Positions 50,925 through 59,484 of a DNA stretch of 64,000 nt are shown piece after piece. The notes under the pieces are model-generated. The model worked only from the letters and a program-made list of their open reading frames with translations. It was not told the DNA's origin and did not search any database. Position numbers and translations under genes: made by a program. Position 1 is the stretch's first letter. Each line of letters begins with the position of its first letter. This DNA comes from Roseovarius sp. (GTDB lineage: Bacteria > Pseudomonadota > Alphaproteobacteria > Rhodobacterales > Rhodobacteraceae), in contig JAJFIA010000019.1 of NCBI GenBank assembly GCA_021775255.1, positions 62,001 to 126,000 on the forward strand, given 5' to 3'.

Positions 50925-53171
50925 CTATTGCACGCCTTGGTCAATCACCATCCGCAGCCCCTGAGCCAACCCGGTAAGGCTCATTGGTTTGCTGAGTCTG
51001 CGGATATTCCCAAGCTCTTTGGCAAAACTGCCTTTGTTGAGATATGAGCTGATGATCAACACCGGAATATCCTGTCGCAACCCGCGGATTGCAAGGATCA
51101 GTTCTTCGCCGCTCATCTGCGGCATCATCATATCGGTCACCACCAGATCATAACTTTGCGGATTGGCCTCAAACGCCCGCAGCGCCAGTTTTGGATCACA
51201 GAATGCCTCGACCCGGTAACCCAGCCGCGCCATCATCCGGCGCATGGTGTAAAGCAGCGCATCTTCATCATCCACCAGAAGGATATGCTCTTGTCCGCGC
51301 GGTGGCTGATCGGGGGCCGGTGTCGTGCTGACTTGCGGTTTGAACTGTGGTAGCAAGAGGGTGAAAGTCGTGCCCCCGGCGCGCGAACTTCTCAGGCCTA
51401 CCCGGCCTTCGGCCTCTTCCACCCAGTTCCGCACAATCGCCAGCCCCAGCCCGGTGCCCTTGCCCACAGGTTTGGTGGAATAAAACGGTTCAAACACTTT
51501 TTCCTGAATATCCAGCGGAATACCCGGCCCGTCATCATGCACGGTGATGACGATACTGCCAATCGCCGATTTGGGCAGAACTTCCAGCCCGCCAGTGGCA
51601 CCCGCCGCGATGCGCCGCATGCAAAGGGTGATCACCCCGCCCCGGTCATCAATGGCTTCAACGGCATTCTGGCACAGATTCATGATGATCTGGAAAAACG
51701 CGGTTGGATCAATATCGGTGGCCAAACCCGTGTCTGCGGCGTCAAAAACAATCCTGATGGTTGGCGGGGTCGAAACCCGAATAAGCTTGAGCACCTCTTC
51801 AATGGCATCTTCCAGATCAAGCCGCTGCGCCTCGCCCGGTTGTTGCCGTGCAAATGTCAAAAGCTGTTGAATCAGGGCGCGGGCGCGGTGCGAGGCGATT
51901 TCAATCTGATCGACCGAGGCCGTAATTTCACGGCTCTCGTTCAGGTCATCCGCCTCAAGCCTGATCAGCTCGGTATTGCCGATGATGGTCATCAGAACAT
52001 TGTTGAAATCATGTGCGACAGAACCTGCCAGAATACCTACGGCCTCCATTTTCTGCACCTGTGCGATCTGCGCATCCACGTGAAGCTTTTCGGTAATATC
52101 CTCGCCCACGCCAATATAATTTGTGATCTCGCCTGCCTCATCCAGAAGCGGCAGAATGCTGGTTGATGCCCAGTAATCGCTGCCATCCTTGCGCAGGTTC
52201 TTGAACACGCCGAACCATGGCCTGCCTGCGCGCAGATTATCCCAAATATCGCGGTAGGTGGCTTCGGGCGTGTGGCCGGATTTCAGGATATTGGGCGAAT
52301 GGCCGATCAGTTCGGCCTCGCTGTAGCCGGTCATTTGCAGCAGCTTTTGGTTCACAAACTCGATCTTGCCCTCGGTGTCGGTGATCAGAATCGAGGCCGG
52401 GCTTTGCTGAACCACCCAAGCCAGCTTGCGCTCTTCCTCTTCGGCTTGCCGGCGCGCTTTCAGTTCCTGTATCTGGGCCGCGTTCGAGCGCAATACCCGC
52501 CCCGCCATGACCAGAAACAACAGCGCCAGCAGCCCAAGAAGAATGGTCAGCAGCAGCATCGCACCGGCCAGATACCGCACCAGCGTTTCCCCGTCTGACA
52601 AGGCCGCAACAATATCATTCAGGTTGCGCTGACGCTGATCCAGCCAGTTTTTCTCAAGCAAAACAAGAGCTTGAAGCGCATCGGAATCATCCACCCGGAC
52701 AATCGCATCAATCTCCTCCGCAGAAAGCCCCTGATGAATGCCACGGCTAATTGCACTGATGTTGCGGGAATATTCATCAACCACACGGCTGATACGCATC
52801 AGAGCGTCTTTTTCAAGCGCGCCCGGCCCGGAATCCTGATAGGCTTCAATGGTTTGTTGCAGCAAACCGGTCTGAATTCGCAAGGTGCGCTCGTATTTCT
52901 CATCATGCCGCAGAACATAGTTCTTGAAATTATGGATCATGCCGCCATAGCCGAAATAGCCGCGAATATCCGATATCCAGATACCGCGCGGATCGGCGTC
53001 TTTTGTATAGTCCTGCCAGCCCTCTTCAATCTGGCGAAACCGCGAGGATGTCTCATGGCTCAGTCCCAGCATCAACGCCAGGATCAGCATCAGAACGCTC
53101 GCGCCCAGCAGGGTGATCGGCAAGGTGCGCAGGCGGCGCTTGCCTGATATTATAGGCGGAATATGGTGCAC
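50925..53171 (-). CDS. Hybrid sensor histidine kinase with PAS and receiver domains
   Basis: A 748-residue membrane kinase. One helix near the N-terminus and another near residue 205 enclose a periplasmic sensor with a GYGGMIHNFKNYVLR segment. A PAS domain follows (about 260-370), then the H-box GSVAHDFNNVLMTIIGNTEL, an ATPase with NLCQNAVEA, DDGPGIP and GTGLGLAIV, and a C-terminal receiver with phospho-acceptor Asp in VVTDMMMPQM. A GTG at 53169-53171 has AAAGG upstream; a TTG 14 codons earlier is an alternative. It is convergent with the HemY-like gene and divergent from a response regulator. Confidence 0.9.
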   Translation of the reverse strand: MHHIPPIISGKRRLRTLPITLLGASVLMLILALMLGLSHETSSRFRQIEEGWQDYTKDADPRGIWISDIRGYFGYGGMIHNFKNYVLRHDEKYERTLRIQTGLLQQTIEAYQDSGPGALEKDALMRISRVVDEYSRNISAISRGIHQGLSAEEIDAIVRVDDSDALQALVLLEKNWLDQRQRNLNDIVAALSDGETLVRYLAGAMLLLTILLGLLALLFLVMAGRVLRSNAAQIQELKARRQAEEEERKLAWVVQQSPASILITDTEGKIEFVNQKLLQMTGYSEAELIGHSPNILKSGHTPEATYRDIWDNLRAGRPWFGVFKNLRKDGSDYWASTSILPLLDEAGEITNYIGVGEDITEKLHVDAQIAQVQKMEAVGILAGSVAHDFNNVLMTIIGNTELIRLEADDLNESREITASVDQIEIASHRARALIQQLLTFARQQPGEAQRLDLEDAIEEVLKLIRVSTPPTIRIVFDAADTGLATDIDPTAFFQIIMNLCQNAVEAIDDRGGVITLCMRRIAAGATGGLEVLPKSAIGSIVITVHDDGPGIPLDIQEKVFEPFYSTKPVGKGTGLGLAIVRNWVEEAEGRVGLRSSRAGGTTFTLLLPQFKPQVSTTPAPDQPPRGQEHILLVDDEDALLYTMRRMMARLGYRVEAFCDPKLALRAFEANPQSYDLVVTDMMMPQMSGEELILAIRGLRQDIPVLIISSYLNKGSFAKELGNIRRLSKPMSLTGLAQGLRMVIDQGVQ

Positions 53172-53320
53172 ATCTGACCTTTCGGATACATTGCTTATCC
53201 TACCCGGGGCCAACGCGGTTTTCCATCTTTACCCATGAATTTGCAAGAATAAGTGTATAATCCGGCCCGATACCGGCTACAGTTTGACAAAATCGAATCT
53301 CAGCCGCGAAAGGCAGAACG

Positions 53321-54049
53321 CTGCACAAAGACCTGATCCTTGTTGTCGATGACGACCCGCAAATTACCTCGTTCCTCAAGCGCTATCTTGAAAAACAGGA
53401 ATATCGGGTGATCTGCGCCTCTGACGGGCGTGAAATGGCGGCTGTGCTGATGCGCGAACAGGTGGATCTGTGTATTCTCGATATTGGCCTTCCGGGCAAA
53501 TCCGGCCTTGATATAACCCGCGATCTGCGCGCAAAATCCAGCCTGCCCATTCTGGTGCTTTCCGGGCGTGATGAAACCATTGACCGGGTTGTGGGGCTGG
53601 AAATCGGTGCAGATGATTATATGGTCAAACCGTTCGAGCCGCGCGAGCTTCTGGCGCGCATCCGCACCATTTTGCGCCGGGCAAATGCGCCGGGCTCAGA
53701 CCACGCGGCGCCTATTAGATATCGCTTTGGCAATTGGGTGCTCAACCCTGGTGAGCGCTCATTGCGCAAATCCGACAGTGGCGAGCAGGTGGCACTGACC
53801 ACCTCTGAATTTGAACTTCTGCACCTTTTTGCCGCTCATCCCAACACCGTTTTTACCCGTGATCAATTGCTGGATGCGGCGCGTGGACGTGCCAGCTTTG
53901 CCGGCGACCGCACCATAGATGTCCACATTATGCGCCTGCGCAAAAAGCTTTCACCCACCGCATCAACCCCTGAGATTATCAGTACAATTCATGGCATTGG
54001 TTACAGTTTTACGGCTCAGGTTTCCGAAGATGAAAAAACTGGATTTTAG
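53321..54049 (+). CDS. OmpR-family response regulator, probable CTG start
   Basis: Receiver (ILVVDDDPQITSFLKRYL from the start; phospho-Asp in LCILDIGLPGKSGLD; TMVKPF-type Lys in YMVKPFEP) plus a winged-helix DNA-binding domain (LTTSEFELLHLFAAHP, RTIDVHIMRLRKKL). No ATG, GTG or TTG in frame precedes the receiver's first strand; the frame opens after a TGA at 53285, and a CTG at 53321 follows AAAGG by 7 bp. A GTG at 53408 would cut off the acidic pocket. It is divergent from the hybrid kinase and probably paired with it. Confidence 0.82.
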   Translation: MHKDLILVVDDDPQITSFLKRYLEKQEYRVICASDGREMAAVLMREQVDLCILDIGLPGKSGLDITRDLRAKSSLPILVLSGRDETIDRVVGLEIGADDYMVKPFEPRELLARIRTILRRANAPGSDHAAPIRYRFGNWVLNPGERSLRKSDSGEQVALTTSEFELLHLFAAHPNTVFTRDQLLDAARGRASFAGDRTIDVHIMRLRKKLSPTASTPEIISTIHGIGYSFTAQVSEDEKTGF

Positions 54050-54585
54050 AGAAACCAGGCAGCGCCAGCCAAAGCCGACCTGTCAGGGACAGGATTGCCA
54101 CGCGATGGACGCCAAATATACCAAAAACATCCACGATTGCCGGCCCCGCTAGAAACGCGGGACAACTGGCAGCAGAGGTTAATTGAGCAAGCTCACAAAA
54201 CTGTTCTGCTGCAACCGACCTTGTCAAACACTACAATTATTCATGGCGATCGACAACAGCCCCTGCCCCCGGAAATCGCGGGAAAAACGGAGGAGGCGAC
54301 TTTGCCGACAGAGGCTGGAGTGGATGGCGGTGCAGCCGGTCGAATGTCTGGCCGGCCCACAAGAACAGCATGACTGCTCCTTACCGCGTCGATTGGCGGG
54401 CGCGGACACCGCGACATCCCGCTCAAAGCCATGGTTCGCGTGGAGTGCCTAAAGCGTTTCGCCTTAAACCTGAGACAGGGTTAAGGCGAAACGCCATGTA
54501 ACATATCAGTGTTTCGCGCGTTTCGCGACAAACCCGTTATTCAGGTTTATCGCGAAACGCTTTAAGCGACGGGAATTGCCCCTAT
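54050..54585. other. Non-coding accessory DNA at the island's right edge
   Basis: A 536-bp stretch without a convincing gene. Short frames (up to about 90 codons) on both strands show no family features. It contains the paired hairpins at 54451-54563. Base composition and the debris on its right suggest a site of insertion and deletion; no transposase motif is recognised. Confidence 0.6.
54451..54563. repeat. Pair of long hairpins within a larger inverted repeat
   Basis: Hairpin 1: AGCGTTTCGCCTTAA (from 54453) pairs with TTAAGGCGAAACGC (54481-54494) across CCTGAGACAGG. Hairpin 2: GCGTTTCGCGA (54518-54528) pairs with TCGCGAAACGC (54550-54560). The outer arms AAAGCGTTTCGC (54451) and GCGAAACGCTTT (54552-54563) are also inverted. 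The sequence type recurs widely in Roseobacter-group genomes as an intergenic palindrome. Confidence 0.7.
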
Positions 54586-54850
54586 ATGGGGCTAATGTAC
54601 GGCGGCGGCGTTGCTACGCTTTGCCCGTCGGCGGGGTTGAAACTGCAAGGCAGCGGCATCCGGCTTGTCGTGTCAAGCATCCGAAGTCAATGTCTGGATC
54701 TGGCGCATTTCCGGGCCGATTTTGACCCGATTGTGCAGAAGACACTGCTGGCGGCGGTGCCCGGCCAGTTTCCCTGCTTGCTGGACGAGGGTTCCTATTC
54801 TAGACTGCGCGATGGGATGAGGCTTGGGCCGGATGGCCCAAAGCATCACC
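54586..54850 (+). pseudogene. Remnant of MlrC/M81-family protein (C-terminal piece)
   Basis: The open plus-strand frame reads GLMYGGGVATLCPSAGLKL, IRLVVSSIRSQCLDLAHF, RADFDPIV and YSRLRDGMRLGPDG. These match the C-terminal MlrC domain (microcystinase C-like, M81 family): PSA-L, VVSS-R-Q-DL--F, HFRADFEPI and YRRLRPG-RLGP. The first two thirds of the gene are missing, and about 20 residues between LDLAHF and HFRADF appear deleted, as if by recombination between the two HFR-coding spots. The frame then runs on without family features. Confidence 0.62.
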
Positions 54851-54921
54851 ATCCTAAGATTTCACAGAAGAAAACAAGCCCTCCCTCTGGTCAAAATGGA
54901 TAGGCCCCAACCCAGATCACC

Positions 54922-55296
54922 TCACCGCACCACGCCCAAGGTAACCAGCGCACCGGCCGCTGTGGTTGCTCTGGCCCCGGTTCTCGCAGCAATCCGGGCG
55001 GCTAGGGCCATGTCGAACTTGAATCCGTGCACAAGCATGGCGGAAGTGCAGCCATAAAGCACCACATTCGGGCGCATTCCGGCGATCAGGCGCAGGGCTT
55101 CGTCCAGGTCGGCCTCGCCCATACGCGTCATTTCCCCGGCATCCGGCAATTCCTCAAGATCAAAGCCGCCAATCCGGGTGAAATGGATGCTGATATCGGG
55201 CGGGCACAGGCCCACCAGATCGGGTTCCAGATTGGTGCGGGTGAAGGGAACCAACACTCCGATACGCGCGCGGACCCGCGGTTTAGGTGCATTCAT
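54922..55296 (-). pseudogene. Truncated Asp/Glu racemase / maleate isomerase-like gene
   Basis: 124 residues matching the N-terminal half of the family: RIGVLVPFTRTNLEPDL, HFTRIGG and the first catalytic Cys in VVLYGCTSAM. Family members are about 230-250 residues with a second catalytic Cys in the other half, which is absent; the frame stops after LVTLGVVR. It begins in an ATGA overlap with the dipeptidase-like gene, so it was once the last intact gene of that operon. The break lies beside the MlrC remnant, suggesting one deletion event removed the ends of both genes. Confidence 0.7.
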
Positions 55297-56309
55297 TGCG
55301 CGCCCACCCATGACTGCGTTGCAGCCCGTAGAAAATTTCCGCCCAGAAAACCGCGCAGATCGTCATCGGACCAGCCATACACTTTCAACAGCTTCACGAC
55401 TTCTACCAACCCCTCTGGGTGAAATAGCCTGATCCCCTTGGTGTCGTAATTCTGGCCTTTTGGCCAATAGTCGGGGCGGCTGGCGAGGATCGCGCCAAGG
55501 TCGGGGGCTTTGTTGCTTGTTGGTTTCCAGTCCAGCCCGAACCCCACATGCACCGGCCCAACCAGATCGGCAACATGGACCACGTGGCGCACAAACGTAT
55601 TGGCGCTTGCATCATTGTCGCCAAGGAATATCCCCATGCCGTTGATGCCGACCACTCCACCGGTTTCGGCGCAAACTCTGATCTGATCATCGGTAATATT
55701 GCGCTGATGTTTGCACAATGCGACGGGGTTCGAATGGGTGAATACGGCCGGTTTTTCCGAGCATGCCATCGCCTGAAGGCTGGAGCGTTCCCCCATGTGC
55801 GAGCAATCGAGCATCATGCCCACCCGGTTCATTTCCGCGATCACCTCGCGCCCGAAATCGCTCAGCCCGGAATCATCATCATGGCAGCCGCCGGAACCTA
55901 CATTGTTCAGGTTGTAGGCCAGAAGCATCTGGCGCACGCCAAGGTCGTGATAAACCGACACCATTCCGATATCGCCGTTCAACGCGTTCACGCCTTCAAT
56001 GTCAAATGAAACGCCTAGTTGCCCGGAGGCTCGGGCCGCCTTGATGTCGCCGGTGGTTTTGATAATCTTGACCCTGTCGCTCATCGCACCAAGCAGGCAC
56101 CGATAGGCAGACAGGGTAGCGAGAGTGTCCGGCCACGCCATCACGTCGAAACCGACATTGAGCGAGACATAGTCGACCCCGGCCGCACGCCACTGCGTTA
56201 TCTTCGACAGGTCGGTATCCGGTCCCGGAAATATCCCCGCATGGGCATCCCAGACCAGCGCGGTCTTGACAAGACCTGTTGCCCAGTCGTGCGTGTCCTG
56301 CTCGTTCAT
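55293..56309 (-). CDS. M19 membrane-dipeptidase family protein
   Basis: A 338-residue amidohydrolase-fold protein. Metal-site features: DAHAG near the N-terminus (the usual His-x-Asp has Gly instead of Asp), FDIEGVNAL (bridging Glu), FTHSNPVALCKHQRNITDD (two His) and GFGLDW. M19 enzymes cleave dipeptides, often with a D-residue, or related amides. No signal peptide is seen, so it is cytoplasmic. It lies downstream of the PhzF-like gene (3 bp) and overlaps the truncated racemase, forming a catabolic operon. Confidence 0.88.
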   Translation of the reverse strand: MNEQDTHDWATGLVKTALVWDAHAGIFPGPDTDLSKITQWRAAGVDYVSLNVGFDVMAWPDTLATLSAYRCLLGAMSDRVKIIKTTGDIKAARASGQLGVSFDIEGVNALNGDIGMVSVYHDLGVRQMLLAYNLNNVGSGGCHDDDSGLSDFGREVIAEMNRVGMMLDCSHMGERSSLQAMACSEKPAVFTHSNPVALCKHQRNITDDQIRVCAETGGVVGINGMGIFLGDNDASANTFVRHVVHVADLVGPVHVGFGLDWKPTSNKAPDLGAILASRPDYWPKGQNYDTKGIRLFHPEGLVEVVKLLKVYGWSDDDLRGFLGGNFLRAATQSWVGAQ

Positions 56310-56312
56310 TGC

Positions 56313-57221
56313 CTATGCTCCGGGGATTGTGCCCTGCAGGCTGGCCACTGCCTGCCCGCCAACGCGCACCCCGGTCAACTGGCCGTTCGCCGATGTTATG
56401 TCGCAGCGAATCCGGCTTGGCCTGCCCAATTCGGAACCCTGCTCGGCCAGCACAGTCTGCGCTCCAGCAGGAACCAGACCGTGACGCACCAAATAACCGG
56501 CAAGCGCCCCGTTTGTCGTGCCCGATGCCGGAACCTCATCTGCGCCGACCGCCGGGCAGAAGTCGCGGATATGCAGCGTGTTAAGCGCGTCTTCCGTTTC
56601 CATGGAAAAGCACGCTACTGTCTGCACGCCAATTTCGTTGGAAAACTGTGCGAGCTTTTTAAAATCCGGGGTCAGATCCCGAACCGCTTGCAGGCTTTCG
56701 ATCTGAACAAAAAGATGGGCCAGCCCGGCCTCAGCGATTTCCAGCGGGTTAACATTTGCCAGGACCCCATCATGCAGGCCAAGCGCTTCTGCGAGGCGCG
56801 CAACATCAAGTTCCGGGGTTTTCAGCACCGGCAATCCGACGCCCATGAACACGGTTGGAGGACCGCCGGCTTCACTTGCGACTTGCACTTCGACGGCACC
56901 AGCAGGGGCATGCATGGTAAAGGTCGCCTCTTCCAGCCCGGCCTTTTTCGTGAGGTAGCTGAAAAGACCCACGGTCACATGGCCGCACATGGCTATTTCG
57001 GCGGCGGGCATGAAAAAACGGACCGAGATTTCCTGCCCTTCTTCTTTGGTGACAAAACCTGTTACCGGCGCGTTGATCTCGCGCGCAATGCGCTGCATGG
57101 CCTCGGAGTCCAGACTGCCGGCGTTCAACACGATACCGCCGACATTACCGCCAAAGCGCCTGTCGGAAAAACAATCATATATGATTACTGGAAGCGAATC
57201 TGTGGGGCGGGTTTGTTGCAT
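56313..57221 (-). CDS. PhzF-family isomerase-like protein
   Basis: A 302-residue protein of the PhzF/diaminopimelate-epimerase-like fold in two halves. It has VIIYDCFSDRRFGGN, MPAAEIAMCGHVTVG, and in the second half PASGTTNGALAGYLVRHG, all family landmarks. The usual catalytic Glu in the NxSET motif is Val53 here (NAPVTGFV). It may bind or isomerise an amino-acid-like compound by another mechanism. It is first in the operon with the dipeptidase-like gene and the racemase fragment. Confidence 0.85.
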   Translation of the reverse strand: MQQTRPTDSLPVIIYDCFSDRRFGGNVGGIVLNAGSLDSEAMQRIAREINAPVTGFVTKEEGQEISVRFFMPAAEIAMCGHVTVGLFSYLTKKAGLEEATFTMHAPAGAVEVQVASEAGGPPTVFMGVGLPVLKTPELDVARLAEALGLHDGVLANVNPLEIAEAGLAHLFVQIESLQAVRDLTPDFKKLAQFSNEIGVQTVACFSMETEDALNTLHIRDFCPAVGADEVPASGTTNGALAGYLVRHGLVPAGAQTVLAEQGSELGRPSRIRCDITSANGQLTGVRVGGQAVASLQGTIPGA

Positions 57222-57317
57222 ACAATTCCTCCTGAGAACTCGGCAACGCTACTCAGAGCGTATCAAATTCACAAACGAGTCATTTTTGCCGGTGCAAAAG
57301 CCTGATTTGTGCAACCT

Positions 57318-58226
57318 CTAATGGCCAAGTTGCGATGGTGTCTTTCTTGCCTCGGCCAGGAGCCAGGTCACGATCTGGTCCAAACTCTTGTTTGGGCGTG
57401 GTCGATGCGGTCTCATGAGGTAATATGTGAATTCAGATCGGCTCATGTCTTGAAAAGGCTGGACCAAGCGACCATTCGCAAGATCGTCCGCCACCAGTGG
57501 CAGGCGGCCCAAAGCAAGACCGCGCCCGGAAATGGCAGCGTCTATACTGTGTCCGGTATGGCTGAATCTCATACCTAGTGCCAACGCAGGCAGGGCCGCG
57601 CCGACTGAACTGAGCCAATCAGCCCAGGTGACGTCCAGCATCTGATCGTGCAACAGCGGAATCGAGGTCAGATCGTCCAGCTCCAGTTCACGCCCGAGGG
57701 CCTCCGGGATGGCCGGGCTACAGACTGGGAAAACCGTGTCTTCCATCATGATCTGCTTATCCATATCAGTGCAACCGGTGGTGGCGTACCGAATTGCAAG
57801 GTCAACACTTCCATCGTTCAGGTCCAGCAGGGAATCATTCGCGTCGATCAAAAGCATCATCCCAGGTATTTCCTCGTGCAGGCGCCGGAGGCGCGGCACC
57901 AACCATTTCGAGCAAAATGAAACCGGCGCGGAAATGGTGAACGAACGCTTGGGCTTTCGCCCTGTGATGGCGGCTTTTTCGGCGGCGAGGCGGGCAAACG
58001 CATCCTGAACCGCCTTATGCAGATCCTCTCCCGCGCGCGTCAGGATCAGGGCCTGGTGATGACGCTCAAAAAGATCGACGCCCAGCGCTTTCTCAAGATT
58101 GCGAACCTGAAAACTGACTGCGGCTTGGGTCAGGCACAATTCTTGCGCAGCCTTGGTGAAGCTATTCTTTCTTGCCGCCGCCTCAAACGCGGGCAAGCTG
58201 TTCAATGGGGGTAGGTTGTATCGCAT
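57318..58226 (-). CDS. LysR-family transcriptional regulator (GcvA-like)
   Basis: A 302-residue regulator. The N-terminal helix-turn-helix reads LNSLPAFEAAARKNSFTKAA then LTQAAVSFQVRNLEKALG, typical of the GcvA/AmpR group. The effector domain (about 95-295) includes FTISAPVSFCSKWLVPRL. I start at MRYNLPPLNS; a frame extension of seven codons is less likely. It lies between the dipeptidase operon (same strand) and the divergent ABC transporter, so it probably controls one or both. Confidence 0.92.
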   Translation of the reverse strand: MRYNLPPLNSLPAFEAAARKNSFTKAAQELCLTQAAVSFQVRNLEKALGVDLFERHHQALILTRAGEDLHKAVQDAFARLAAEKAAITGRKPKRSFTISAPVSFCSKWLVPRLRRLHEEIPGMMLLIDANDSLLDLNDGSVDLAIRYATTGCTDMDKQIMMEDTVFPVCSPAIPEALGRELELDDLTSIPLLHDQMLDVTWADWLSSVGAALPALALGMRFSHTGHSIDAAISGRGLALGRLPLVADDLANGRLVQPFQDMSRSEFTYYLMRPHRPRPNKSLDQIVTWLLAEARKTPSQLGH

Positions 58227-58455
58227 GGCTGGTTCGTCTTCTTGCAAAAGTAAATCTTATCGTTGGGCAAGCATCATTCGTTTGTCAAGCCTGCGGCCGG
58301 CGGACTACCCTTTGCGGGTGATACGATGGAATTGGCTAAAATGTGGGGTGATCAGCCGTGCGTGGCAACTGGTCGGATCGGGCCGTGCTTTCCGCATCAA
58401 AACGGCCTTTTCCGACATGCCAGCCTAGCGATTTAAACGATCAGGGAGACACATA

Positions 58456-59427
58456 ATGAAACTCAAATCAACGGCCATCGCTGCGCTAATAGCGACGGGA
58501 ATGGCATCAAGCGGCGCGTTGGCCCAGGAATGTGGCGAAGTATCGATCACCGAAATGGACTGGGCTTCGGCCGCGGTTGTTACGGCGGTCGCGACATTTC
58601 TGATGCAAGAGGGGTATGGCTGCGACGTAACCAAGGTCCCGTCGGCATCGACACCGGCACTGGCCTCGGTTGCGGAAACCGGCAAACCGGACATTCTGAC
58701 CGAGCTTTGGGTAAGTAGCACGCCAGCCTATGACGAGTTGGAAGAGGCTGGAAAAGTCGAACCTCTCACGGCGGTCCTGTCTGATGGCGGCGTGGAGGGA
58801 TGGTGGATCCCGAAATACCTTGTTGATGAACATCCCGAACTGACGACTTTGGAGGGTGTGCTGGCCAGCCCTGATCTATTGGGCAGCCGGTTCGATCAGT
58901 GCCCGGAAGGCTGGTATTGCAAGACCGTCAATCGCAACCTGATCAAGGCCACCGGGCTTGAAGAGGCCGGTTTTGAAATTTTCGAGCATGGCTCGGGCGA
59001 GACCATGGCCACGGCGATCGCTGCGGCATATTCAAACAAGGAACCATGGTTGGGCTACTATTGGGCACCGACCTCGGTTCTGGGAAAATACCCGATGGTC
59101 ATGGTCGATCTCGGCGAATTCAACCAAGAGGCCCACGATTGCAACACACGCGCGGATTGTGCCAACCCGGAAGTCTCGCCCTACCCTGCCAGCCGGGTGC
59201 TGACGGTGGTGACAGCCGAGTTCGCCGCCGCCAATCCCGAGGTTACCGACCTCATGCGCAACCTGTCCTTCACCAACCAGCAAATGGGTGAAATCCTGGC
59301 CTGGCAGGAAGACAACAATGCCTCTCCCGATGAAGCTGCGGTCCATTTTCTGACCACATCGGCGGATATCTGGGGAAAATGGCTAAATGATCGCGCGCGC
59401 GAAAACCTCAAGGCGCTGCTACAATAA
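58456..59427 (+). CDS. ABC transporter substrate-binding protein, glycine-betaine type (OpuAC/ProX)
   Basis: A 323-residue periplasmic receptor with a signal peptide (cleavage after GALA-Q). It has the family's MDWASAAVVTAVATFLMQEGYGC opening, IPKYLVDEHPELTTL and ending LAWQEDNNASPDEAAVHFL, plus several Trp residues that could form an aromatic cage for a quaternary amine. Cys residues at both ends of the mature protein are typical. GGGAGA lies 8 bp upstream. It is first of a three-gene transporter operon. Confidence 0.92.
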   Translation: MKLKSTAIAALIATGMASSGALAQECGEVSITEMDWASAAVVTAVATFLMQEGYGCDVTKVPSASTPALASVAETGKPDILTELWVSSTPAYDELEEAGKVEPLTAVLSDGGVEGWWIPKYLVDEHPELTTLEGVLASPDLLGSRFDQCPEGWYCKTVNRNLIKATGLEEAGFEIFEHGSGETMATAIAAAYSNKEPWLGYYWAPTSVLGKYPMVMVDLGEFNQEAHDCNTRADCANPEVSPYPASRVLTVVTAEFAAANPEVTDLMRNLSFTNQQMGEILAWQEDNNASPDEAAVHFLTTSADIWGKWLNDRARENLKALLQ

Positions 59428-59484
59428 GTTTGCAGGGCGGGAACCAATGCTCCCGCCCTTTTCATATGTTTTGGGAGAGAGATA

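Noticed and set aside
53408-54049. Response regulator starting at GTG 53408
   Set aside because: This start removes the first strand and the acidic residues of the receiver, which are encoded in frame just upstream.
54050-54585. Insertion sequence with transposase
   Set aside because: Short frames and hairpins suggested an IS element, but I found no transposase motif and no matching terminal repeats with a target duplication.
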